A model generated the notes under the pieces. The model was not told the origin of the DNA, did not search any database, and saw only the letters and a program-made list of their open reading frames with translations. Below, piece after piece: positions 56,656-64,000 of a stretch of 64,000 bases of DNA. The translations under genes and the position numbers were made by a program. Every line of letters begins with the position of its first letter. Positions within the stretch are counted from its first letter, which is position 1. The stretch covers positions 310,001 to 374,000 of the forward strand of contig JAIELP010000004.1 of assembly GCA_019752925.1 (NCBI GenBank). Reading direction: 5' to 3'. Origin of the DNA: a bacterium (GTDB lineage: Bacteria; Bdellovibrionota; Bdellovibrionia; Bdellovibrionales; Bdellovibrionaceae).

Positions 56656-56811
56656 CTAGAAGATGGCGACGACGAAGGCGTGCGCATCGTTAAGGGATGC
56701 CGAAAGAAGAAGATCAGTAGAATCGTTTGTCATTGTGTAAGTCATATTGGGCTTGCCAGTTTGTGTTACTGTTTGTGGGCCTTGTTCGGACTTATTAGTA
56801 ATGTGAATCAT
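56656..56811 (-). CDS. Small protein of 51 residues
   Basis: A minus-strand ORF with a textbook SD (AAAGGAGG, GGAGG ending 4 bases before the ATG at 56811). The product begins MIHITNKSEQGPQ and ends in a Leu/Ala/Val-rich stretch (SASLNDAHAFVVAIF). Its 3' half uses C-ending codons (GCC, GTC, TTC and ATC), unlike the T/A-ending codons of the neighbours, which hints at recent acquisition. The 107-base gap to the next minus-strand gene has only a weak hairpin, so the two may be co-transcribed. No family recognised. Confidence 0.6.
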   Translation of the reverse strand: MIHITNKSEQGPQTVTQTGKPNMTYTMTNDSTDLLLSASLNDAHAFVVAIF

Positions 56812-56972
56812 GATTTCCTCCTTTCGTTTATATAATCACTATCGGTTAGGAATTTAAATCCTTCAAGTGAAAGTTTTTTTTGACTCTCATTACCAAAAGT
56901 TATTGGTTCCAAATTGGAATCGAATTTCAAAAAAAAGAGTGTAAATCCCAGGTTTTTATCTAGAATATTGGT
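56812..56972. promoter_or_regulatory. Divergent regulatory region upstream of the ABC operon
   Basis: 161 bases, very A/T-rich. It contains a perfect palindrome TTCCAA-A-TTGGAA at 56907-56919, an exact TATAAT at 56831 (plus strand), and TAGAAT at 56961-56966 that sits six bases before the ATG of the ABC ATPase gene. The minus-strand promoter for the 51-residue gene may use TTGAAG ... GATAGT with 17-base spacing, a weak match. Confidence 0.45.
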
Positions 56973-57653
56973 ATGCAAAACGTAGTCGATATTAAAAATG
57001 TATTTAAATCCTATCAACTTGGCTCGACAGAAGTCCATGCTCTACGCGGATTATCCTTACAAATTAAAAAAGGGGAGTTCGCTGCTCTTATAGGAGCTTC
57101 CGGTTCCGGCAAAACTACTCTGCTGAATTTAGTAGGATGTTTAGATAATGCGGATCGCGGAGATATTTTAATTGAAAATGTTCATGTGCAGGATTTATCT
57201 GAAGACGAGAAAAGTGATTTGAGAAATCAGAAGATAGGTTTTATATTTCAATCCTTTAATTTAATTCCCGTACTTAATGTTTACGAAAATGTTGAAATAC
57301 CTTTAACAATAAGAACCGAAGTGAGTGCAGAAGAACGTAAAGCTAAAGTTTTATCCGCGCTTAAAGATGTTGGGCTTGAAGAATTTGTTCATCATCGTCC
57401 AGATCAGTTATCCGGCGGTCAGCGTCAGCGTGTGGCCATTGCCCGTGCACTTGTTACTGAACCTTCTTTGATTTTAGCCGATGAGCCTACGGCCAACTTG
57501 GACTCGAAAACAGCTCATCACATTATAGACCTCATGCTGGAGCTGAATAAAAAGCGCCATATGACTTTTTTCTTTTGCACCCATGATGAAAAGCTCATGA
57601 GTCGTGTTGAAAGAATCGTAAAAATCAAAGATGGAGTGATAGAGCAGGAATGA
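56973..57653 (+). CDS. LolD/MacB-type ABC transporter ATPase
   Basis: 226-residue ATPase with Walker A GASGSGKTT (41-49), Q-loop FIFQSFNLIP, signature LSGGQRQRV, Walker B LILADEPTANLDS and the H-loop at CTHD. It belongs to the type VII (LolD/MacB/FtsE) group that drives periplasmic extraction rather than import. No SD; the ATG lies six bases after TAGAAT, so the mRNA may be leaderless. It overlaps the first permease gene by four bases and leads a five-gene coupled operon. Confidence 0.93.
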   Translation: MQNVVDIKNVFKSYQLGSTEVHALRGLSLQIKKGEFAALIGASGSGKTTLLNLVGCLDNADRGDILIENVHVQDLSEDEKSDLRNQKIGFIFQSFNLIPVLNVYENVEIPLTIRTEVSAEERKAKVLSALKDVGLEEFVHHRPDQLSGGQRQRVAIARALVTEPSLILADEPTANLDSKTAHHIIDLMLELNKKRHMTFFFCTHDEKLMSRVERIVKIKDGVIEQE

Positions 57654-58933
57654 TTTTAAAGCTCGCTTATTTAAACCTATTCAGAAATAAACGACGGGCG
57701 CTGTCGACAGGGCTGGCCATTTGTATCGGATTTGTAGGTTTGAACTTGTTGGGCGCTTATATTTATCGTGTAAAAAAAGCTCTAGATACAACTTCGGTTT
57801 ATTCAGCTCTGCACGGGCATGTTAAAATTTTCAAACAAGACTCATTGGTGCAGTTTGCATTGAAACCCAAAAAATTTATTTTTCAAAAAAATGAAATCGA
57901 TCAGATAGAGCAGATTTTTTCTGAATTTCCCGAGATTGAGTATACTGGTAAAAATATAAATAGAGCCGGATTGCTTTCAAACGGTAAAATTTCACATCCT
58001 ATTTTATTTTACAGTTTTGAGCCTACAATATACGCAAGATCATTAACTCAGCCGGATATAACTAATTGGGCTAAGGATTGGGTTTTGCCTTCGCAATTTA
58101 AAAATGTAGAGATATTTAAAAATAATAATGATGTGATGTCTGTTACGCCTAAAATTGCCGATATAATGTCGCTGAAGTATCCTTTAAATGAAAATGAATC
58201 TTTGCAATTGGCCGGTAGATCATTAGACGGTGATTTAAATGCGGTTAATCTTGAACTCGGTGCCGAGCACACGACAGGCTTACAATTTTTAGAAGATACA
58301 CTAGTGTTAGTACCTCTGGCTAAGGTGCAGGAGTTGCTTGGAACAGATGGTGCAGAATCTATATCGGTTTATTTGAAGCCCAATACACCTCTGGCTGAAT
58401 TTAAGAAATCCTTGGATCAGAAACTCGATGGATTAGCGTTTAAAGTTGATTCTTACAATTACTACGACGAAAAAATTAATGCGGTTTACTTAGGTACGAT
58501 AGGATTTTTGGTTGTGATGGGTGCCTTCTTCGTATTTTTAATAGGAACGGCAGTGAGTTTGACTATTGTGAACTCGTTAACCATGGGAATTATTGAGCGC
58601 ACCCGTGAGATCGGTACTTTATATGCGGTGGGTTTTAAAAAACGAGAAGTTATAAAATTGTTTATTTATGAAAATATTATTCTTTGTGGGTTAGCTATTT
58701 TGGTCGGAGTTGTGTTGTCGTTTCTATTTGCAAGTTTAGTTAACAGTCTAGATATCAGGTTTACTCCCCCTTCGGTTACGGGGAAAATTCAGTTTCGTTT
58801 GGTTTGGAATTTTACAATTGCCTTAACTGTTGCGGCGTTTACTTTAACGCTCACTTTGATTTCTTCTTTTATCGTGATGAAAAATAAATCTAAAATTAAA
58901 TTAATTGATTTACTGAATGACTCGGGAGCTTAA
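57650..58933 (+). CDS. FtsX-like permease, LolC/MacB family (first of two)
   Basis: 427 residues with the type VII architecture: one N-terminal transmembrane helix (about 17-37), a large periplasmic MacB_PCD-like domain, then three helices near 290-315, 335-360 and 385-410. The coupling region reads MGIIERTREIGTLYAVGFKKREVIKLF. It pairs with the ATPase before it and the second permease after it; the two differ, as LolC and LolE do. ATG overlaps the ATPase stop by four bases. Confidence 0.9.
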   Translation: MILKLAYLNLFRNKRRALSTGLAICIGFVGLNLLGAYIYRVKKALDTTSVYSALHGHVKIFKQDSLVQFALKPKKFIFQKNEIDQIEQIFSEFPEIEYTGKNINRAGLLSNGKISHPILFYSFEPTIYARSLTQPDITNWAKDWVLPSQFKNVEIFKNNNDVMSVTPKIADIMSLKYPLNENESLQLAGRSLDGDLNAVNLELGAEHTTGLQFLEDTLVLVPLAKVQELLGTDGAESISVYLKPNTPLAEFKKSLDQKLDGLAFKVDSYNYYDEKINAVYLGTIGFLVVMGAFFVFLIGTAVSLTIVNSLTMGIIERTREIGTLYAVGFKKREVIKLFIYENIILCGLAILVGVVLSFLFASLVNSLDIRFTPPSVTGKIQFRLVWNFTIALTVAAFTLTLTLISSFIVMKNKSKIKLIDLLNDSGA

Positions 58934-59671
58934 ATGAAAAAACTAATGGTGTTTGCAGTATTATTTTTAAGTATTACAAGCTTTGCAGCCGATGCGGACT
59001 TAGCCGATGCGCTTTTAAAAGCTTCTGATCGCGGCCGCGGAGGATTAGAAGAGGGTCTTGAATGGACTGCTAATATTGAAACAACTGAAAACGGAGATAC
59101 ATCAAGCCGTGAGTTTTTAATTAAAGCTAAAAAGCATGATGCCTTTGTAGAGGCCCTTAAGCCGGCTAAAAATAAAGGAGAAGTGTATTTATTTAACGAC
59201 CGTCAGATGTGGTTTTACAAACCATCATTAAAAAAGCCGGTGTCAATTTCGGCACGCCAGAAATTAACAGGTCAGGCGGCTAACGGTGATATCGCCTCCA
59301 CTCATTATGCACGTGACTACACTCCGACTCTGGAAAAAACTGAAGATATTAACGGTGTAAAACACTACGTACTATTTTTAAAAGCGAAAACTAAAAATTT
59401 AACTTATGACCAGATCCGCTACTGGATCAGTGACAAAACTAAATTGGCAACAAAAGCGGAGTTTCTGACTTTACAGGGTAAAGCATTTAAAATGGGTTAC
59501 TTAGAGTACAATAACGTACTGAGTGTTGGTGGAAAGAACATTGCATTTGTGAGTAAACTTACGATTGTGGATGCTAAATTTAATCAGAATAAAAGTATTA
59601 TTAAGTATACCAAGCCGCAATTGGAAGAACATCCCAATGCAATTTTTAATATTAACAACGTAACGAGATAA
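58934..59671 (+). CDS. LolA-like periplasmic carrier (outer-membrane lipoprotein-sorting family)
   Basis: 245 residues: signal peptide (about 1-18, ending SFA-AD), then the family pattern VYLFNDRQMWFYKPSLKKPVSISARQKLTGQAANGDIA, which matches LolA-like outer-membrane lipoprotein-sorting proteins. The half-barrel fold carries lipid-bearing cargo through the periplasm. Its start abuts the stop of the first permease, and the second permease begins one base after its stop, so it is embedded in the transporter. The cargo is unknown. Confidence 0.85.
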   Translation: MKKLMVFAVLFLSITSFAADADLADALLKASDRGRGGLEEGLEWTANIETTENGDTSSREFLIKAKKHDAFVEALKPAKNKGEVYLFNDRQMWFYKPSLKKPVSISARQKLTGQAANGDIASTHYARDYTPTLEKTEDINGVKHYVLFLKAKTKNLTYDQIRYWISDKTKLATKAEFLTLQGKAFKMGYLEYNNVLSVGGKNIAFVSKLTIVDAKFNQNKSIIKYTKPQLEEHPNAIFNINNVTR

Positions 59672-59672
59672 A

Positions 59673-60995
59673 ATGATTTTTTGGGTTATCGCCTTTAGAA
59701 ATGTTAAGAAAAACTGGAGACACTCTCTGTCGGCTCTGCTTTCGCTTTCGGCCTCATTTGTGTCGCTGGTTTTATTTGACGGCTATATTGATGATTTGAA
59801 GCACATGTATGAAGACTCGTTTAGACATCGTTCGATGTTGGGCGATCTGATAATTGAAAAACCTGAGATTCACTCTAAACTGGGCTTAGCTGAGCCCTGG
59901 AAGTACGGAATTTTTCAGGATGAGCAGAAAGAAATTGAAGATTTTTTTTCGGAGCATAAGGATTTTGTTAATAACCGTGTGCGCTTTGTGAGTTTTCAAG
60001 GAATGGTAACCAATGGAAATCAGTCGGCCATTTTAATGGGGCGGGGTTTTGATGTGGTTAACGGCGAGAAGGTTCGTGGTGAAAATTGGTCTTGGAACTC
60101 AACACTGGGTGTTCCTCTGCATACAACTCCGGACATTGAATATGCGTCTATGTTGGGCCAAGGACTTGCAAGAAAGCTTGGATGTACATGGGATATGAGA
60201 CATAAAATTTATTCTTTTTCGGGAGGATATGAAGCGAAAGAACGTGCTTTTGAGTGTCTGACCAACAATCTTCAAGTATCTGTGATGACGGCCGACGGGC
60301 AGTTGAACGCTCTGGATATAAATGTGGTCGGGCTGATGGATGCTGGGTACAAAGACATTGATGACCGTTATCTAGTAACGTCTCTGGAAACTGCACAAAC
60401 ACTTTTAAACAGTAAAGACATCACCATGATGTCGGTTGAACTTAAAAATCCTAAGCAACGTGATGATTTTATAAAATTGTTTAATGCTAGGTTTGGAACA
60501 AGCCGACCTGAGCTTAAAATTATGACATGGATCGAGCACCCTGTAGGTGAAACTTATATTAAAACTCTGGATTTGATGTCTATTTTTAGAAACTTTGTGG
60601 TTGTTGTTATTTTAGTTATTTCGACTTTATCGGTTATAAACACCTTGATTAAGATTATCAAAGAACGCAGCCGTGAGATAGGTACGTTAAGAAGTATAGG
60701 GTTTAAAGCACGCGAAGTGGTCAAAATGTTTGTTTACGAAACATTTTTGTTGTCGGTGCTCGGAACCGCCATAGGATTTGTTATGTCTATCGTTTTAACA
60801 TTGGCACTGAATTCGTTGCATATACGTTATAAGGCAGGATTATTGTCGGAGCCAGTATTATTTAAAATTAATTTTACTTTTTATGGATATTTAAATGCGT
60901 TTGCAATTTTAGTTTTCGTTAGTTTAATGGCCTGTTTGTTTTCTACCCGGCAAGAGCTTAACAAGAAGATTATCGATAATTTGAATCATGTTTAA
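59673..60995 (+). CDS. FtsX-like permease, LolE/MacB family (second of two)
   Basis: 440 residues, the same layout as the first permease: N-terminal helix (about 17-35), a larger periplasmic part (about 40-300), and three C-terminal helices (about 305-330, 350-375 and 400-420). The coupling helix is IIKERSREIGTLRSIGFKAREVVKMF. No SD, so translation probably depends on coupling. The end overlaps the barrel gene by 8 bases. Confidence 0.9.
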   Translation: MIFWVIAFRNVKKNWRHSLSALLSLSASFVSLVLFDGYIDDLKHMYEDSFRHRSMLGDLIIEKPEIHSKLGLAEPWKYGIFQDEQKEIEDFFSEHKDFVNNRVRFVSFQGMVTNGNQSAILMGRGFDVVNGEKVRGENWSWNSTLGVPLHTTPDIEYASMLGQGLARKLGCTWDMRHKIYSFSGGYEAKERAFECLTNNLQVSVMTADGQLNALDINVVGLMDAGYKDIDDRYLVTSLETAQTLLNSKDITMMSVELKNPKQRDDFIKLFNARFGTSRPELKIMTWIEHPVGETYIKTLDLMSIFRNFVVVVILVISTLSVINTLIKIIKERSREIGTLRSIGFKAREVVKMFVYETFLLSVLGTAIGFVMSIVLTLALNSLHIRYKAGLLSEPVLFKINFTFYGYLNAFAILVFVSLMACLFSTRQELNKKIIDNLNHV

Positions 60996-62220
60996 ACTGT
61001 TATTTCTTCTTTTTATAAATATGAGTTTTGCCGATCTGAGGTACTCTTTAGATGTTTATGTTTATGGACAGAAAAACCAATTGGCAGATTCTATTGTTAA
61101 CCCATTAAATGCGGTTTTGAAAACACCCAATCTTGAGCTTAATCTGGATTTAAGAGGCGAGCTTAAATGGAAATCGGGTAATAACTTGGCGTTAATACGA
61201 CCTCGCATAACAACCTATGGCAAAAGTATTGAAGTAGCTGGAAATACCCAGCAAGAATCAAAAAGCACTGTTGATTTAACAGATGCATTTCATGAATATT
61301 ATTGGACTGGCCAAATATCCACCACAATAGGCTTGCAGGTTTACCAATGGGGGCCGGCAGAGTTTATGAATGCTTCAAATCCTCTTTACCATTTTAATAC
61401 ACGCCAGAAGAGTGTTGTTTACAAAGAAAAAGGCCAAGTGCTTTTACGTGGTAATTTTTCAACTAATAAAGAAAATAGCTTTGTTTTGATGATCCAGCCG
61501 GTTTCCAATAATGAACCTGAATGGATTGCCGAAGATAAGTATACTCCAAAAGCTATTTTTAAATATGAAAAGTCATGGACTCAGACTAATAACTACCTAG
61601 GTTTAGTGGTTGGTTCTGAAGAAAAATCAAATTTATTTGTCGGTGAATATTTTAATTACAGTTTTTTTGATGGATTTTCAATATATGCCGATGTGAAACA
61701 TGCTCGGGATCGTATTAATTATATTCCGGCAATCAGCGGGGCAACCTATGACATGGTTCCGGAAAATCAGCTTAAAAACCAATGGCCTACGTTAGGAGTA
61801 TTTGGTTTAAGATGGGAAGATTCCTACGATGTACGTTTGGAATATATTTATAACGGTATGGGGTATACAAAAGATGATCTCAATGCTGCCGTTGTTAGTG
61901 CGGCCTCGCGGTTAAACCCTAACTATGTACAAAATCTTACACGTTTTTTAAGACCGGGACTTGAAGTTCTGGGGCAAAGTTACATCTATGCTTCTTATCG
62001 TATTAACGAGCCTTTTAATTTAAAAGAGTTCAACTTTTACTCCCGTTATATTCAATCTATTCAGGATGATTCGGCCCAATTTCAGTTGGAATTTGATAAG
62101 GCTTTATTGGACTCTTATTTAATTTTTTCGAATGTCAGTTTTACCAATGGTGCATTAGATACTGAGTTCAGATTAATAAACGATTGGCAGGTTCTGGCCG
62201 GATTCAAATGGGGAATATAA
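60988..62220 (+). CDS. Outer-membrane beta-barrel of the ABC-LolA operon
   Basis: 410 residues: a short signal peptide (MFKLLFLLFINMSFA) and a body rich in alternating aromatic strands (for example LRYSLDVYVYG, LVVGSEEKSNLFVGEYFNYSFF and NFYSRYIQSIQDDSAQFQLEFDKAL), typical of a 14-18-strand barrel. It ends in a non-aromatic Ile. Similar barrels (DUF1302-like) lie beside LolA-like proteins in other transport loci, but the family is not certain. It overlaps the second permease gene by 8 bases, which makes it the outer-membrane end of this system by context. Confidence 0.8.
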   Translation: MFKLLFLLFINMSFADLRYSLDVYVYGQKNQLADSIVNPLNAVLKTPNLELNLDLRGELKWKSGNNLALIRPRITTYGKSIEVAGNTQQESKSTVDLTDAFHEYYWTGQISTTIGLQVYQWGPAEFMNASNPLYHFNTRQKSVVYKEKGQVLLRGNFSTNKENSFVLMIQPVSNNEPEWIAEDKYTPKAIFKYEKSWTQTNNYLGLVVGSEEKSNLFVGEYFNYSFFDGFSIYADVKHARDRINYIPAISGATYDMVPENQLKNQWPTLGVFGLRWEDSYDVRLEYIYNGMGYTKDDLNAAVVSAASRLNPNYVQNLTRFLRPGLEVLGQSYIYASYRINEPFNLKEFNFYSRYIQSIQDDSAQFQLEFDKALLDSYLIFSNVSFTNGALDTEFRLINDWQVLAGFKWGI

Positions 62221-62318
62221 TATACTTCTGAAAATTTAACTGCAACGTAGAGCGGCATAGCTGAATGAAATTGAAATTAGTCTTAAATCACCACTAGACT
62301 TATAAAAAAGGAGTTTAT

Positions 62319-62708
62319 ATGAAATTAATCGCTTTGGTTATGGCTACATTTATTGGTTTATCTGTGCAGGCTGCGCAAGTTGAAATAACTTCAAATGCAG
62401 ATTCGGTTAAGGCACAGGGTTTTCATTCTTATAATTTCGGTACAGTTTGGACGAATACGAGATCAGAAGTCCGTTTTACTTTAAGAAATACGGGTACAAC
62501 GCCTTTAACCTATAAAGAAGCTTATATTTACGGTGCTGACTTCTCTGCACGTCATTCTTGTGTAAACGGTTTACAACCTAACGAGACATGTACTTTCTCA
62601 ATTGCTTACTGGCCTATGTTTGAAGGAATGGCCTCAGGCCGTTTTGTTCTAAACTTCCAAGAAGATCAAGTTGTAGTTGATCTATGGGGCCAAGCCCGCA
62701 GAATGTAA
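62319..62708 (+). CDS. Secreted Ig-like (ASH/choice-of-anchor-like) domain protein
   Basis: 129 residues with a signal peptide (about 1-18, cleavage near VQA-AQ) and one beta-sandwich of the ASPM/SPD2/Hydin or choice-of-anchor type: NFGTVWTNTRSEVRFTLRNTGTTPLTYKEAYIYGADF, then the paired Cys in HSCVNGLQPNETCTFSIAYWP (probably a disulfide). Periplasmic or exported; partner unknown. SD AAAGGAG. A possible promoter TTGAAA-N18-TAGACT is at 62271-62300. Confidence 0.82.
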   Translation: MKLIALVMATFIGLSVQAAQVEITSNADSVKAQGFHSYNFGTVWTNTRSEVRFTLRNTGTTPLTYKEAYIYGADFSARHSCVNGLQPNETCTFSIAYWPMFEGMASGRFVLNFQEDQVVVDLWGQARRM

Positions 62709-62710
62709 TT

Positions 62711-63574
62711 GTGTCTGATACAGAACCGCTTTTTGTTAAAAATAAGATAGAATTAAGAAAGTGGTTTGTAAAGAATCACAAAAAGGCCGACTCCATCTGG
62801 ATCGGCCTTTTTAAAAAGACCTCTGGTAAATCCTCCTTAAGTTCCCCTGATCTGTTTGAAACCGCACTGTGTTTTGGCTGGAGCGGAGTCATTATTAAGA
62901 GCATCGACATTTGGAGCTATAAAATTAAAATCGGCAAACGCAAAAAAAATAGTGTTTGGAGCGCTACGTATCTTAAAAAATTCAAAGAACTTAAAGCTAA
63001 AAAGTTAATTCATCCTTCAGGCCAATTGGCTTATGATCAGCGCAATAAAATAAAATCAGGTGCTGAAGAAAAAGCCCAACTATCATCCAAGCAACTGAGT
63101 GAATTTAAAAAAAATAAAAAGGCCTGGGAATTTTTTAATACTCAGGCAGCAGGATATAAGAAGTATGTGATTTACTGGGTATCTTCTGCAAAAAGAGTTG
63201 AAACTCAGGAAAAGCGTCTTAGGGAGCTTATTCGAGATTCTGCCGATGGCACGAAGCTTAAGAGAATTTTGATAGCACAGGAAAAAGCAAAGCCTAAGTA
63301 TGAAGAAGGAAAAACACCCATAGAGGCTTCACGTAATTTGGGTATATCGACCGGAGCTGATTTCAGAAGTGTGGATATTAACACTCTTGAGCAGTTGAGA
63401 CGCTTAGGTTATGAGCGAGCCGTTAACAAAGTATGTGAGCTTTACCCCCATAGGTTGAACCTGAATTTTTTTTATGCTGTTATGGGTGCTATTGAAGATC
63501 AGGACTGGAAAAAGCTGGATCCGGATTTAAAAGCCCAGGCGAAAGATCTGTTAAATCAGTTAAAACACCGATAG
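62711..63574 (+). CDS. YdeI/OmdA-family protein fused to a TfoX C-terminal-like domain
   Basis: Residues about 1-195 match the YdeI/OmdA bacteriocin-protection family: PLFVKNKIELRKWFVKNHKKADSIWIGLFKK, ALCFGWSGVIIKSID (commonly CFGWIDG) and SVWSATYLKKFKEL. The last 75 residues (DINTLEQLRRLGYERAVNKVCEL, then LNLNFFYAVMGAIEDQDWKKL) match the TfoX C-terminal helix-hairpin domain. The GTG at 62711 lies two bases after the previous stop and has no SD; an ATG at 62684 within the previous gene is the alternative start. Function is unknown. Confidence 0.8.
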   Translation: MSDTEPLFVKNKIELRKWFVKNHKKADSIWIGLFKKTSGKSSLSSPDLFETALCFGWSGVIIKSIDIWSYKIKIGKRKKNSVWSATYLKKFKELKAKKLIHPSGQLAYDQRNKIKSGAEEKAQLSSKQLSEFKKNKKAWEFFNTQAAGYKKYVIYWVSSAKRVETQEKRLRELIRDSADGTKLKRILIAQEKAKPKYEEGKTPIEASRNLGISTGADFRSVDINTLEQLRRLGYERAVNKVCELYPHRLNLNFFYAVMGAIEDQDWKKLDPDLKAQAKDLLNQLKHR

Positions 63575-63619
63575 TTAAATTATGTTGAGTTTTAAGCTTA
63601 AAAAGGTGTAGTTAGAGCT

Positions 63620-64000
63620 ATGAAGTTGTCACGCCTTTTAGAACTGCACTCTCAGAATACCACTAAAGAGATTTTGCCTAACAATCTGGGGGATGCTTAT
63701 TTATATAAAAATAACCGCATTTACAGATCTATCAGAGACCAGGTTTTGAAAAATGGTTTTTCTTTTTCAGATGAGATGAACTCAGCTTACTTGGCGCTGC
63801 CTTTAGCGGAACTTGAAAATATTCTGCAAACCAAAAAAATACCTTATTTTAATAATGTTGATGTTTTAAAAAAAATTGAACAAAAAAAGCCTCATGTGGC
63901 TACTTGGGAAGATGTTCGCGATAACCTTAAAAAAAATTTTTTGTTTCATGAGTCCTGCCATGCTTGTGCAAGAGCTTACTATAATACGGACTCAGGCCAT
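63620..64000 (+). CDS. Partial gene, unknown protein with an HExxH motif
   Basis: The first 127 codons are visible and the frame runs off the window. AAAGG lies upstream of the ATG. The product starts MKLSRLLELHSQNTTKEILP and has no signal peptide. FLFHESCHACARAYY near residues 108-120 contains HESCH, the HExxH zinc-metalloprotease or related metal-site pattern. The rest is not recognised, and the motif alone does not prove peptidase activity. Confidence 0.75.
   Translation, partial: MKLSRLLELHSQNTTKEILPNNLGDAYLYKNNRIYRSIRDQVLKNGFSFSDEMNSAYLALPLAELENILQTKKIPYFNNVDVLKKIEQKKPHVATWEDVRDNLKKNFLFHESCHACARAYYNTDSGH

Noticed and set aside
56808-57038. 76-codon minus-strand ORF across the ABC operon promoter
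   Set aside because: It overlaps the start of the ATPase gene and the 51-residue gene; no SD; probably a chance open frame.
1-64000. CRISPR arrays, IS elements, prophage or integration sites
   Set aside because: No regularly spaced repeats, transposase or integrase genes, or direct-repeat borders around tRNAs were seen.

Overview
The window is a bacterial chromosome segment of low to moderate GC from a Gram-negative (diderm) bacterium. Supporting genes are kdsA and a DegT-type sugar aminotransferase for lipopolysaccharide (LPS), several signal-peptide beta-barrels, a lipoprotein, NtrY/NtrX and a flagellin. The ribosomal region keeps the proteobacterial order thrU-tyrU-glyT-thrT-tuf / secE-nusG-rplKAJL-rpoBC / rpsLG-fusA / S10-spc-alpha. 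Gene content and style suggest a low-GC member of the Bdellovibrionota (Bdellovibrio-like). That placement is inference from pattern memory, not from a search.

Layout. 1-1.7 kb: the first codons of a minus-strand gene, a flagellin (minus) with an unusual leader, and a small minus-strand Cys-rich protein divergent from clpB. 1.7-14.2 kb: housekeeping genes on the plus strand. These are clpB, a small outer-membrane protein, then a tightly overlapping ribB-ntrY-ntrX-proS run, pyrF-trmH, a ZrgA-like zinc protein, a PaiB-like FMN protein and a P-loop kinase. The NtrX protein has lost the sigma-54 contact motif.

14.4-45.3 kb: one long, almost uninterrupted translation and transcription super-cluster. 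It holds four tRNAs and tuf, then tRNA-Trp-secE-nusG-L11-L1-L10-L7/L12-rpoB-rpoC, S12-S7-EF-G, and the full S10, spc and alpha operons with secY, adk and rpoA. Internal control sites are visible: terminators after tuf, rplL and rplQ, an L10-type leader, tandem hairpins before rplK, and a promoter with an embedded inverted repeat before rpsJ. Genes are joined by short gaps or overlaps, most with Shine-Dalgarno (SD) sites. fusA is an exception: it has no SD and looks less codon-adapted.

45.3-64 kb: envelope-oriented accessory genes. There is a TlpA-like thioredoxin, a small lipoprotein and a DUF4105-type outer-membrane protein. A minus-strand LPS and envelope operon follows: DegT aminotransferase, KdsA, an AglD/YbhN-like flippase, a Cys/Met PLP lyase, and a TIGR03546/TIGR03545-like pair. 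Next come a YheT-like hydrolase and three small SD-led ORFs. A five-gene coupled operon (LolD-like ATPase, FtsX permease, LolA-like periplasmic protein, second FtsX permease, beta-barrel) looks like a complete inner-to-outer-membrane transport system and is the best candidate for a poorly described system here. The window ends with a secreted Ig-like protein, a YdeI/OmdA-TfoX_C fusion, and a partial gene carrying an HExxH motif.

No CRISPR array, insertion sequence, prophage or rRNA gene was seen.
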